Source: Nitrosospira sp. Nl5 (GTDB taxonomy: Bacteria; Pseudomonadota; Gammaproteobacteria; Burkholderiales; Nitrosomonadaceae). Taken from it: a DNA stretch of 41,811 nucleotides. Under the pieces are notes generated by a model. That model saw only the letters and a list, made by a program, of their open reading frames with translations. It searched no databases and was not told the origin of the DNA. Of this stretch, positions 8,390-18,214 are shown piece after piece (the first letter of the stretch is position 1; each line of letters starts with the position of its first letter). The translations under genes and the position numbers were made by a program. The stretch spans positions 1 through 41,811 of the forward strand of contig NZ_FMVQ01000019.1 in assembly GCF_900102495.1 (NCBI RefSeq), read 5' to 3'.

Positions 8390-9151
8390 ATGGATGACAA
8401 TCAACTGCTGCGTTACAGCCGCCATATTCTGCTACCGCAAATTGGCGTTCAGGGGCAGGAAGCTTTAATCCGGTCTCACGTGCTCCTGGTCGGCGCAGGG
8501 GGATTGGGGTCGCCTGTTGCCCTATACCTTGCCGCGAGCGGGGTCGGTAACCTGACTATTTGTGACGGAGATAAGGTTGATCTGACCAATCTTCAACGGC
8601 AAATCGCTCATAATACCAATCGCATTGGCATGCCCAAGACAAGTTCCGCCAGAAAAACGCTCGCCAGCATTAATCCGGAAGTCAACGTCATTGCGCTGAA
8701 CGAGCGCATGGATGAGCGCAGGCTGCTGGAACTGGCTGCGAATGCCGATGTGGTGGTAGATGCGAGCGATAATTTCCCCACCCGTTACGCCATCAATCGC
8801 GTTTGCATGATCCGCAAAAAGCCACTGGTGTCAGGGGCGGTGGTGCGTTTTGACGGACAAGTCGCGGTATTCGACCTTCGTCATACGCAGGGGCCTTGCT
8901 ATCACTGCCTGTTTCCCGCGAATGGGGAAGATCAGGATATGCGGTGCGCGGTGATGGGTGTATTTGCGCCCCTGGTGGGCATTATCGGTTGTGTACAAGC
9001 GGCCGAAACGCTAAAAATCCTGCTCGATATTGGACAAACCCTGGATGGCCGTTTGCTGCTGCTTGACGGTTTGTCGATGGAATGGCACACAATCAAGTTA
9101 AATAAAGATCCGGCATGCACCGTGTGCGTTCATGAGACGGTGACGCTTTAA
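8390..9151 (+). CDS. moeB: HesA/MoeB/ThiF family adenylyltransferase
   Basis: A 253-residue E1-like enzyme. It has the ATP-binding GAGGLG at 35-40, the Arg/Gln motif NLQRQIAH (67-74), the DASDNFPTR loop at 124-132, and two zinc CxxC pairs (C170/C173 and C243/C246). The family adenylates the C-terminal Gly-Gly of MoaD (molybdopterin synthase) or ThiS (thiazole synthesis). Sequence alone and the neighbours here do not say which partner is used, so MoeB is the label by general similarity and ThiF remains possible. Its last 4 nt overlap the end of slmA on the other strand. Confidence 0.88.
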   Translation: MDDNQLLRYSRHILLPQIGVQGQEALIRSHVLLVGAGGLGSPVALYLAASGVGNLTICDGDKVDLTNLQRQIAHNTNRIGMPKTSSARKTLASINPEVNVIALNERMDERRLLELAANADVVVDASDNFPTRYAINRVCMIRKKPLVSGAVVRFDGQVAVFDLRHTQGPCYHCLFPANGEDQDMRCAVMGVFAPLVGIIGCVQAAETLKILLDIGQTLDGRLLLLDGLSMEWHTIKLNKDPACTVCVHETVTL

Positions 9152-9720
9152 AGCAATTCTTTGCGCTGCGCTTCCCAATATTCCATCGGATCGCGCTTGA
9201 AGCCGCTTTTAGCGAACTGGTGCCAGCGGCCCGCCACATAACACATCAGCAAATTGGCGTGAGCAGAGACATCCCGATTGGACGCGATTTCTCCCTCGCT
9301 GGCGGCAAAACGCAGCGCCTGTTTCAATGTTGCCTCAAGCCGATCATGCAGCTGATTAATGCGTGTCTGCAGGCGGTCATTCTCATTTATCAACGCGTCG
9401 CCCATCAAAACCCGCGTCATTCCCGGATTCTTCCTGGCGAAACCAAGCAATAAGGACATGATCCCTTCGACTTGCCGGATACCGCTTTTCTCTTCCGCTG
9501 TCAGCTGGTTGATAAGGCTGAACAGGGTTTTTTCGATGAACCCGATCAAACCCTCGAACATCTGGGCCTTGCTGGCAAAATGGCGGTAGAGCGCCGCCTC
9601 CGAGACATCGAGCTTGGCCGCCAATGCGGCTGTTGTAATTTTACCCGCACGGGGTTCCTCCAGCATCCCCGCCAGAACCTGGAGGATTTGATCTTTCCTT
9701 TCACCGGGCTTGGCTGGCAT
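9148..9720 (-). CDS. slmA: Nucleoid occlusion factor SlmA (TetR family)
   Basis: A 190-residue TetR-type DNA-binding protein. The helix-turn-helix covers about 27-58 (TTAALAAKLDVSEAALYRHFASK), and the C-terminal dimer/FtsZ-binding domain has the family's IEKTLFSLINQL and CYVAGRWHQFAKSGFKRDP blocks. SlmA bound to chromosomal SBS sites blocks FtsZ ring assembly over the nucleoid. The length (about 190-200) and the very C-terminal end WEAQRKELL are typical. It stands alone on the minus strand, convergent with and overlapping the moeB-like gene by 4 nt. In many Betaproteobacteria slmA is adjacent to argB, as here. Confidence 0.93.
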   Translation of the reverse strand: MPAKPGERKDQILQVLAGMLEEPRAGKITTAALAAKLDVSEAALYRHFASKAQMFEGLIGFIEKTLFSLINQLTAEEKSGIRQVEGIMSLLLGFARKNPGMTRVLMGDALINENDRLQTRINQLHDRLEATLKQALRFAASEGEIASNRDVSAHANLLMCYVAGRWHQFAKSGFKRDPMEYWEAQRKELL

Positions 9721-10076
9721 GGACTTCTCTCTTCGATAACACTGTTAATTCAATCCAGTAGCCTCTCGCCCATATACTGACCGGCCCACGACAGCGGCTT
9801 TTGGGACTACAGATGTGGGGTTGGTATTGATGGAATATCATATGGCGTAATGCGCTTCGCTTATTACACCCTATTTTTTACATAAGCAGCTGGCAATCGA
9901 TCGAGAGCAAGAGATGATTACCGATCTGCATTGATATTCGCCTTTGCCACTTATACTTATGGCGGATCACTACAAAGGTAAAACACAGGATTGTAGGGTG
10001 CAATAAGCATAGCGCATTGCACCATATGCGAAGCTTCAAGTCGAGCCTATCCTAAAACCCGTATCGAGTGGCTACA
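9721..10076. other. Intergenic region between argB and slmA
   Basis: This 356-nt stretch has no credible gene on either strand. Most of it is taken up by repeat family A copy 2. The first 100 nt next to slmA should hold its promoter, but I cannot name -35/-10 boxes with confidence. Confidence 0.6.
9825..10030. repeat. Composite inverted repeat, family A, copy 2
   Basis: The left arm 9825-9872 begins ATTGATGGAATATCATATGG and continues with GCGTAATGCGCTTCGCTTATT. The right arm 9990-10030, read in reverse complement, gives CATATGG, GCAATGCGCTATGCTTATT and CACCCTAC. The arms are inverted around about 117 nt of unrelated sequence. The left arm is nearly identical to the right arm of copy 1 at 8300-8348, including the ATTGATGGAAT lead-in, so the repeat unit is about 48 nt and not just the GC-rich core. 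Confidence 0.75.
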
Positions 10077-10970
<894 letters not shown>

Positions 10971-10978
10971 TTAGCGAA

Positions 10979-13900
10979 TTATGCACCGGGAGTTGGGGTG
11001 TTCTTCCTGAACCTCGCGCGTATCCTGGCGATTAAACCGGGACGGGAACCGGCCTCTTTTGTCGCGCTCTCGCCAGGTTCGCCAGGCTCGTCACGCTTGC
11101 TGGCAGCGGGGTCGTCGAACCAGGGATAAATCATGGGCATTAGCACCATCGTCATCATGGAGGCAGTGGTCAGCCCGAAGATCACCACGATGGCCAGCGG
11201 CTTCTGCACTTCAGAGCCCAAGCCGGTGGCTGCCAGGAATGGCGCCAGGCCCAGCAGTGTGGTGGCCGCGGTCATCAGCACAGGACGGAAGCGCGCCTCG
11301 CAACCTTTTCTCGCCGCCTCGGGTATGCTCAGCCCCTGCTCGCGCAGTTCCTTGATGAAAGAAATCAATACCACGCCGTTCAAGATCGATATGCCCCATA
11401 CCGCGATGAATCCCACCGACGCCGGGACCGACAGGTATTCACCAGTGATGAACAGTCCGACAACACCGCCGACGGAGGCGAATGGCAACGCCAGGAAGAT
11501 GAGCGTGGCAAGCTTGACCGAATTGAACAACATGAACAACAGGAAGAAGATAGTGGCCAGGGTAATCGGCACGATCACGGAGAGCGTCGCCATGGCGCGC
11601 TCCATGTTCTCGAACTGCCCACCCCAAACGAAGTAATAGCCGGTAGGCAGCTTGACTTCCCTCGCTGTGCGTTCCTGCAGCTCGGCCACGAAACCGCCAA
11701 TGTCGCGGTCATGCACGTTGACGCCGATCACCACCCGGCGTTTGGCGTATTCGCGCGAGATGATCGCCGGACCATCGACGACTTTGATATCCGCCACCGC
11801 ACTCAATGGCACCAAGACGCCACCGCGCGCCGCCAGCCCGCCGGGACCGGCGCTGCCGGGAGGGCGCAGCAACTGATCGCGGATGGATTCGACATCGTCG
11901 CGGAACTCTTCGGGAAAGCGCAAGAGAAGCACAAAGCGCCGCTCACCCTCGAAAACCATGGTGACGGCCTTGCCGCCGATGGCCGTTGCAATCAGCTCAT
12001 TCACATCGGCAACGTTGAGACCATGACGGGCAATGGCCCGGCGGTCGATGTCGATCATCAATTCCTGTTGGCCCGACAGGCGTTCAAGACGGATGTCGCG
12101 TGCGCCCCGTGTCGACTTGATGATACGCGCCACCTGCTCCGACAGCTTGCGCAACTCTTCCAGATCGTCGCCGAAGATTTTGACCGCCATCTGCGAGCGC
12201 ACGCCGGTCACCATCTCGTCCACCCGTTGCGCGATCGGTTGCGACAGCGCGATATTCACGCCCGGCAGCACCGTCAGCGCTTTGCGGATATCCTCCTCGA
12301 TCGCCTGCTGGGTGCGGCCGGACCCCTCCAGATCCAGTGCCGCAATGGGATCGGATTCGTTCTGTGATGCCGGGTCGGCGGGTTCCGCGCCACGGCCGAG
12401 CTTGGACACCACGCTTGCAACTCCCGGCACCGCGGCGATCAGTTTCGTCGCCTCCATCTCTAGCTCGATCGCTTTGGGCAGCGAAATCGAGGGGACACGG
12501 ATAATCACGGGCGTCACCGCGCCTTCCTTCATGATGGGAATGAACGACTTGCCGAGCAGCGGAAACAAGGAGAACGCCAGCATGAGAGCACCCAGCGCGA
12601 TAATGATCGTGATCTTCCGGCTCGCCAGCGCCCGGTCAAGCACGCGCAGGTATACGGACTTGAGGGTGGCCACAATCTTGGTGTCCTGCTCGCTTCCGCC
12701 TTTCAAGATGTAATGGCTTAGCACCGGCGACAGCGTTACCGAAACGAACAGGGCTACCATCAGCGAGATGGCGATGGTGACGGCAAGCGGGCTGAATGTC
12801 TTGCCTTCCATGCCCTGCAGGGTCATCAGCGGCAGGAACACCAGGACAGTAACAATAACGCCGAAGATCACGGGCGTCCCTACCTCGGCGGTTGCCTTGA
12901 CAATCGTTTCGAGCTTGGACTCACCGGTGCCGCGGGCCTGGCCCAAACGGAGAAAGACATTCTCCACCACGACTATGGTGGGGTCCACCATCATGCCGAT
13001 GGCGATTGTCAGCCCCCCCAATGACATCAGGTTGGCAGCGATACCCTGCTGGTTCATTATCATAAACGTAATCAGTGGGGTAATAACCAGTGTCGACACC
13101 ACGACCAGGCTGGTGCGCAGGTTACCGAGAAAAACAAACAAGACCACGACCACCAGGACCATGGATTCCATCAGCGTGCTGTAAACTGTCCCCAAGGCAG
13201 CGTCCACCAGATCAGTCCGGTCATAGAAAGGCACGATCTGGAGCCCGCCCGGCAACAGGCCGCGCTCATTGATATCGGCAATTTTTTCCTTTAGGCGCCC
13301 GACGATTTCCTTGGCATTCCCCCCGGCCAACATCATGACGATACCGGCGACCGACTCGGTATAACCCCCCTTGACACTGGCTCCCTGGCGCACCTCCTCG
13401 CCGAACTTTACCTCCGCCACGTCACGCACATATATCGGCACACCGTCCATCTCTTTGAGGACAATGTTGCGAATGTCATCCAGTGTCTGGATCAGACCGA
13501 CGCCACGGATCAAATACTGCTCCGCGTGCAGCGGCAGGATGTTGCCGCTGGCGTTGGCGTTGTTGTTCGCGATAGCCCGGTCGACCGCTGTCAGTGTCAA
13601 ATCATAATGGCGCAGCCGATTCGGGTCGACCAGCACGTGGTATTCCTTGACAAAGCCCCCGATGGAGTTGACTTCCGCCACCCCGCGGGTGGCACGCAGC
13701 AGCGGACGCACCACCCAATCCTGGATGGTGCGCCGTTCCGTCAGCTCTGCGACCGTGAGCGCACGCTTGCCGTCATCAGGATGTTCGATCGTATACTGGT
13801 AGACCTCGCCCAGACCGGTGGTGACCGGGCCGAGCACCGGCGTGATGCCCGGTATCAGCCTGGGCGTAACCTCGATCAGCCGTTCCATCACCAGCTGGCG

Positions 13901-14218
13901 CGCAAAGAAAACGTCGGTCTCATCGGTAAACACCAAGGTGATGAGCGACAGCCCACTCTTGTTTATGGCACGCATTTCCACCAGCCCCGGCAGGCCGATC
14001 ATGGCAAGTTCCACCGGTACCGTCACCAGCCGCTCGATCTCCTCAGGACTGCGGCCGATCGACACCGTGGCGACGATGACCTGTATGTTGGTCACATCGG
14101 GGAAGGCATCGACCGAAAGACTCTTTGCAGCAAAAACGCCTGCGACGCACAGGGCAAGCGCGACCACCACCACCAGCAGGCGCTGCTTGAGCATGGTGCG
14201 CACGATTGCTGCAAACAT
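10979..14218 (-). CDS. czcA: CusA/CzcA-family heavy-metal efflux RND permease
   Basis: A 1079-residue inner-membrane proton-driven pump. It has the RND architecture: TM1 at about 12-30, a large periplasmic loop, TM2-6 at about 345-530, a second loop, and TM8-12 at about 880-1040. The TM4 proton-relay motif reads A406-I-G-x3-D412-P-T-x4-E419-N. The Asp412/Glu419 pair is conserved, but the first Asp of the CzcA-type DFG-x3-DGA motif is replaced by Ala, as in CusA-like pumps. The transported metal cannot be assigned from sequence. The C-terminus is a charged tail (Lys, Arg, Glu and Gly-rich). The czcB stop lies 3 nt upstream, so czcCBA is one operon. Confidence 0.93.
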   Translation of the reverse strand: MFAAIVRTMLKQRLLVVVVALALCVAGVFAAKSLSVDAFPDVTNIQVIVATVSIGRSPEEIERLVTVPVELAMIGLPGLVEMRAINKSGLSLITLVFTDETDVFFARQLVMERLIEVTPRLIPGITPVLGPVTTGLGEVYQYTIEHPDDGKRALTVAELTERRTIQDWVVRPLLRATRGVAEVNSIGGFVKEYHVLVDPNRLRHYDLTLTAVDRAIANNNANASGNILPLHAEQYLIRGVGLIQTLDDIRNIVLKEMDGVPIYVRDVAEVKFGEEVRQGASVKGGYTESVAGIVMMLAGGNAKEIVGRLKEKIADINERGLLPGGLQIVPFYDRTDLVDAALGTVYSTLMESMVLVVVVLFVFLGNLRTSLVVVSTLVITPLITFMIMNQQGIAANLMSLGGLTIAIGMMVDPTIVVVENVFLRLGQARGTGESKLETIVKATAEVGTPVIFGVIVTVLVFLPLMTLQGMEGKTFSPLAVTIAISLMVALFVSVTLSPVLSHYILKGGSEQDTKIVATLKSVYLRVLDRALASRKITIIIALGALMLAFSLFPLLGKSFIPIMKEGAVTPVIIRVPSISLPKAIELEMEATKLIAAVPGVASVVSKLGRGAEPADPASQNESDPIAALDLEGSGRTQQAIEEDIRKALTVLPGVNIALSQPIAQRVDEMVTGVRSQMAVKIFGDDLEELRKLSEQVARIIKSTRGARDIRLERLSGQQELMIDIDRRAIARHGLNVADVNELIATAIGGKAVTMVFEGERRFVLLLRFPEEFRDDVESIRDQLLRPPGSAGPGGLAARGGVLVPLSAVADIKVVDGPAIISREYAKRRVVIGVNVHDRDIGGFVAELQERTAREVKLPTGYYFVWGGQFENMERAMATLSVIVPITLATIFFLLFMLFNSVKLATLIFLALPFASVGGVVGLFITGEYLSVPASVGFIAVWGISILNGVVLISFIKELREQGLSIPEAARKGCEARFRPVLMTAATTLLGLAPFLAATGLGSEVQKPLAIVVIFGLTTASMMTMVLMPMIYPWFDDPAASKRDEPGEPGESATKEAGSRPGLIARIRARFRKNTPTPGA

Positions 14219-14221
14219 GAC

Positions 14222-15379
14222 TTACTCCAGTTCGGCGAGCTTGCGCTCGTTGTCCAGATGAAAGGCGCCATCCACGACAATTTTCTGGTCAATGGTCACC
14301 CCTTTCAGCACGGGATACACGTCATTGACTTCGGGGCCCAGCTCGACCGGGACACGCAGAAACCGGTTATCGCCTTGAGACAGGAATACATAATCCTGGT
14401 TGGCCTCACGCACCACCGCCGTTTCCGGCACCGCCAGGCTTCTTTCCGGATTATCGACAATATGCATGGTGGCCAGCATATCGGGCTTGAGCTTGCGCTG
14501 CGGATTCTCCACCATGGTGCGCACCATTACCGTGCGGGTCAAAGGATTGACGGTGTCGGCAACGAATATGATGAGGCCGTCGAAGGCTGCCTCGCCCAGT
14601 GCCGGCACGTGGATCTCCACGTGCTGGCCGACCTGCACATTACGCGCGATCGCCTCCGGCACATCGCCCACCACCCAGACCGAGGATAGGTCGGCCACTC
14701 CGAATAGCGGATCGGCCGGTTGCACCACCTGCCCGATGATAACATTCCGTGCAATAACGATGCCGGGCCTGGGTGCGTTGATGGTGACGGAGGGCAGGAT
14801 ATGCCCCTCCTTCGCCAATTCTTTCAGCACCGCGCTGTCCACGCCCAACAACCGCAATTGATCCGTCGCCGCACCCAGTTCGGCGCGAGCGACCTCCAGT
14901 TCCGACTCGCGCCGTTCCACCTCGGCGATGGCGATCACGTCGGCGGCCAGCAAATGATGGGCACGCTCGGCCGCTTTTTGGGTCAGGACCGTGCGCGAAA
15001 ACGCACGCAGGTAGGCCAGCTGTGCCTGGGTCAATTCAGGGCTGGTAAGTCGCGCCAGAGGCTGTCCGGCCTCAACCGTGTCACCCAGAATGACGTATAG
15101 GTCGGTAATACGTCCCGTCACGTAGGACCCGATACGAACCAGCCTTTCCTCGTCCACCTCGACCTGGCTCGGAACCTGCAGCTTATCGGCTAGATCGACC
15201 ATGGCAGGGTAGCCGAGCTTGATGCGCGGCTCCATTTCCGGCCTGATCGTGATGCTGTTGATATCCTCCGGCTCCTTCTGCGCGGCGTCTTTGGCGGGAG
15301 CCTCCTCGCTGCTGCCGCACCCCGCGGCAAGCAACGCGGCAATGATCACCGCACCGGCGATCCGTATCGTGGTTTTCAT
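14222..15379 (-). CDS. czcB: Metal efflux RND periplasmic adaptor (membrane fusion lipoprotein)
   Basis: A 385-residue adaptor that links the RND pump to the outer-membrane channel. The signal ends in LLAAG-C21, a lipobox, so the mature protein should be lipid-anchored through Cys21. The order is as expected: a barrel-sandwich (lipoyl) half at about 75-105 (VTGRITDLYVILGDTVEAGQ), a helical hairpin at about 110-185, the second lipoyl half (INAPRPGIVIARN), a beta-barrel (VWVVGDVPE) and a membrane-proximal domain. No His-rich N-terminal metal-binding segment is seen. Its ATG overlaps the czcC stop (ATGA), which indicates translational coupling. Confidence 0.92.
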   Translation of the reverse strand: MKTTIRIAGAVIIAALLAAGCGSSEEAPAKDAAQKEPEDINSITIRPEMEPRIKLGYPAMVDLADKLQVPSQVEVDEERLVRIGSYVTGRITDLYVILGDTVEAGQPLARLTSPELTQAQLAYLRAFSRTVLTQKAAERAHHLLAADVIAIAEVERRESELEVARAELGAATDQLRLLGVDSAVLKELAKEGHILPSVTINAPRPGIVIARNVIIGQVVQPADPLFGVADLSSVWVVGDVPEAIARNVQVGQHVEIHVPALGEAAFDGLIIFVADTVNPLTRTVMVRTMVENPQRKLKPDMLATMHIVDNPERSLAVPETAVVREANQDYVFLSQGDNRFLRVPVELGPEVNDVYPVLKGVTIDQKIVVDGAFHLDNERKLAELE

Positions 15380-17013
15380 TGAAGGACACTCTCCCTGGGA
15401 TAATAAGCCCGCAACCGGTCAATTTCAGCCGCGGCGGCTTGTAAATCAAAACGTGCCTGCAACGACTCCATCAGTATTCCTCGCAACACGCGCTGGGTGT
15501 CGAGGACTTCAATCAACGGGCGCTCGCCGAAGCGGTAAGCCGCCTGGGCAATCTGCAACGCGTTCTCGGCTTCCTTGATGATTCCGCCTTCGAACATCTC
15601 CACCCTGCGTCGTGCAATTTGCAGGGCCTGCCAGGCAGATTCGAGCAGCTGGCCGATCTCGAAGCGGCGGTATTCCAGCGTTTCCCGCACCCGCGCAGAA
15701 TCCGCAACCGCTGCGTCGATCTCGCCGCGGCGACGGTAAAATACGGGAACGGTGACGTTGAATCCGGCCGTGTTCGACGTGTACTGGGCTTCCTGAAAAT
15801 TGCTGAGCAAGATCTGTATCGAGGGATACACTGATGCCCGCTCCTGGTCGATCCGCAGGCGGGCGCGGTTCTGCTCGGCTTCCAGGCGCACCACATCCGG
15901 ATTGACCGCCGGCACCTCCTGCCGCAACTCTTCCAGCGGAGGCAGGTTGACCGGATCGAACAGGGATGCGTTGATCGCGAAATCGGGCCGCAGGGCTCCT
16001 GCGGTAAACTGGATCAGCGCAACCCGCGCGCGCAAGGTGGCCAGCTCCGCCGCCTCCTTACGGCTGGCAGCGTTCAACACTTCGGCCTCGGATCGGACCA
16101 GTTCGAAGCGTGCTGTTTCCCCAATACCCACAGCCACTTTGATACGGCGCCGCACCTCCTCCATCAGCTCGAAAATACTGCCTTCCATGCGCGCGATTTC
16201 CTGGCGCAGCAGCAGCTCGTACGCGCGCACCCGCAATTGCGCCGCCAAATCCGCGCGCACCTGTTCGAAACTGGCGCGGCTGGCATCGACGCCCGCCTCG
16301 GCCGCATCGATGCGCGCACTGCGCAGCCAGGGATTTTCAATATTCTGCGCGATAGTCACAGCGCGGTGGTTCGTCGCCGGGTTGGCTGCCGCGATTCTCG
16401 GGTGCTGAGGACCGCCCGTCAACATCACTTGCGGATTAGGATAAGCCGCGGCGCCGACGACGCCGGCCGCCGCGGCATCGACTTGCGATTGTGCGGCACG
16501 GACCATGCCGTTGGCCTCCAGCCCCAACCTCTGCAGCGCGTCGATGGAGAGCGCGCCGGGGGGAGCGGGAGGCGACGTCGCGGCGGAAGGTATGGTGACA
16601 GACGGTATCCCGGACGGCCGCCCCGGAGCGGGCACGGTGGATGGTACCGAGGTGGACGGCATAGTGGACGGCACCGTGGCGGAAGGCGCTCCCGGCGGAG
16701 GCACCGTGGCCGGCGGTACCGTGGCGGAAGGTTCCGTGGAAGGTATTCGGTAAGGCAACGCGGAGGGAGGCACCGTGTAGGACGGAACCGTATAGGACGG
16801 TATTGTAGAAGGTACAGTCGTATAAGGTATCGTGGCGGGCGGTACGGGCGCGCGCGTGGGAATATCGGGGGCGGGTGGAGGCGGAGGTGCGGGCGCGAAA
16901 GTAGGGGGCGAAGTGATGGGGGGCATCATTGCGGGATCTTGCGCTGAGACTACCGGGGATGTAACGATGAGAATCAGGCTCAGCAAGATGCGCGAGCAGG
17001 GTGATATGTGCAT
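15376..17013 (-). CDS. czcC: CzcC-type outer membrane factor with N-terminal proline-rich repeat domain
   Basis: A 545-residue outer-membrane efflux protein (TolC/OEP family). A Sec signal covers 1-24 (Val-Val-Ser-Ala, then Gln-Asp). Residues about 27-157 form a proline-rich, low-complexity region dominated by degenerate units such as PSATVPP, PSYTVP and PSTMPSTSVP. The two OEP repeats follow (about 158-345 and 360-545), with long amphipathic helices rich in Ala, Arg and Glu. CzcC proteins are usually about 420 residues; the excess here equals the proline-rich segment. No lipobox is present. AAGGTAG stands before ATG 17013. It is the first gene of czcCBA and divergent from the nhaR-like gene across a gap of about 290 nt. 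Confidence 0.9.
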   Translation of the reverse strand: MHISPCSRILLSLILIVTSPVVSAQDPAMMPPITSPPTFAPAPPPPPAPDIPTRAPVPPATIPYTTVPSTIPSYTVPSYTVPPSALPYRIPSTEPSATVPPATVPPPGAPSATVPSTMPSTSVPSTVPAPGRPSGIPSVTIPSAATSPPAPPGALSIDALQRLGLEANGMVRAAQSQVDAAAAGVVGAAAYPNPQVMLTGGPQHPRIAAANPATNHRAVTIAQNIENPWLRSARIDAAEAGVDASRASFEQVRADLAAQLRVRAYELLLRQEIARMEGSIFELMEEVRRRIKVAVGIGETARFELVRSEAEVLNAASRKEAAELATLRARVALIQFTAGALRPDFAINASLFDPVNLPPLEELRQEVPAVNPDVVRLEAEQNRARLRIDQERASVYPSIQILLSNFQEAQYTSNTAGFNVTVPVFYRRRGEIDAAVADSARVRETLEYRRFEIGQLLESAWQALQIARRRVEMFEGGIIKEAENALQIAQAAYRFGERPLIEVLDTQRVLRGILMESLQARFDLQAAAAEIDRLRAYYPRESVLQ

Positions 17014-17305
17014 CTACTACCTTTATATTTCCAAAAGAAATGAAACTCGCCTCAATCGCCGTGAACCAACCGGCATTTCAAACCCATTACCTGAATACCG
17101 CCACAAGGACCGAGACGGCCGCCCCCTGAATGTGCCAGACGTTGACAGTTACGCGATGTTCCGCCCAAAAAGAGCAAAACCGGGAATTACCAGGAATTTT
17201 GAAGTTTAGAGTAAAATTTGCATCAATGAAAGTAGTATATGTCTGATAATATCATCGATTTTTACGAACTATTGTCGAATACTGTCCACCGTATGAGGCG
17301 CGCCA

Positions 17306-18214
17306 GTGCTCAATTACAAGCAATTGCATTATTTTTGGGCCGTCGCCAAGGCCGGCAGCATCGTCCGGGCCAGCGAGCGGTTGCACCTCACGCCGCAGAC
17401 CCTGAGCGGCCAGATCGGACTCCTGGAAGAGGCGCTCGGGGTAGCGCTATTCTTGCGGGTTGGAAGACGTCTTGAATTGACGGAGACCGGCCGGCTTGCG
17501 CTTTCTTATGCCGATGAAGTCTTCCAGATCGGAAACGAGTTGGAAGAGGCCTTGCGCAGCCGTCCCGAAAGCCGTTCGATCCAATTCCGGGTGGGAGTTG
17601 ACGATGCGGTTCCCAAATCCATCGCTTATCGCCTGTTGACCCCGGCGATGTCACTTGCCGAACCGGTGCGTATTGTCTGCCGGGAAGACAAACTTGTGCG
17701 CCTCCTGGTGGAACTGGCGATTCAACGTGTTGATCTGGTGCTCGCTGACCGGCCCATGCCGGCGGGGACAAACGTGAAGGGCTACAGCCATAAACTCGGG
17801 GAGTGCGGCATCACATTTTTTGCCGAGCCAGGGCTGGCAGCGCAGTTTACGGACAAATGGCCCTCTATTCTCGATGCCGCCCCCCTGCTGATCCCCGGCA
17901 AGGAAGCCGCCGTGCGCACACCGCTGATGCGTTGGTTCGACGTTCATCAGATCCGGCCGCGTATTGTCGGCGAGTTCGACGACAGCGCGCTGATGCAGGC
18001 TTTCGGACAAGCCGGCATCGGTATTTTCATTGCGCCATCGGTGATAGCCGATGAAGTGCGGCGCGAACATGGCGTTACGATTCTCGGCCATACAGACGAT
18101 GTCACCGAGCAATTCTACGCCATTTCAATGGAGCGGCGGCTTACCCATCCCGCCGTGGTTGCCATCAACGATACCGCTCACCGGGAACTGTTCGCCAACC
18201 TTTATCCCCGCTAG
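17306..18214 (+). CDS. nhaR: LysR-family regulator, NhaR-like
   Basis: A 302-residue transcription regulator. A winged helix-turn-helix lies at about 2-62 (LNYKQLHYFWAVAKAGSI at the start, then AERLHLTPQTLSGQI-like spacing), followed by a LysR substrate domain from about 90. The N-terminus is the form seen in NhaR, the sodium-responsive activator of nhaA, but no Na+/H+ antiporter is here. The gene instead faces the metal efflux operon, so it may control czcCBA; that is inference from position. GTG 17306 is chosen because GAGG lies 8 nt upstream and the family begins at this residue. A large hairpin begins at its stop codon. Confidence 0.88.
   Translation: MLNYKQLHYFWAVAKAGSIVRASERLHLTPQTLSGQIGLLEEALGVALFLRVGRRLELTETGRLALSYADEVFQIGNELEEALRSRPESRSIQFRVGVDDAVPKSIAYRLLTPAMSLAEPVRIVCREDKLVRLLVELAIQRVDLVLADRPMPAGTNVKGYSHKLGECGITFFAEPGLAAQFTDKWPSILDAAPLLIPGKEAAVRTPLMRWFDVHQIRPRIVGEFDDSALMQAFGQAGIGIFIAPSVIADEVRREHGVTILGHTDDVTEQFYAISMERRLTHPAVVAINDTAHRELFANLYPR

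Noticed and set aside
13526-14689. A long plus-strand open frame of 387 codons opposite czcA and czcB
   Set aside because: It is antisense to strongly conserved RND coding sequence, is rich in His, Arg and Gln as expected from the complement of GC-rich codons, and shows no domain.
15376-17013. The repetitive 5' part of czcC considered as a frameshifted or fused gene
   Set aside because: The frame is open from signal peptide to OEP core with a proper start and coupling to czcB, so it reads as one intact protein.
17239-17475. A small plus-strand frame starting at ATG 17239 before nhaR
   Set aside because: After the first 20 codons it is an out-of-frame reading of the nhaR helix-turn-helix region; it has no upstream ribosome site.
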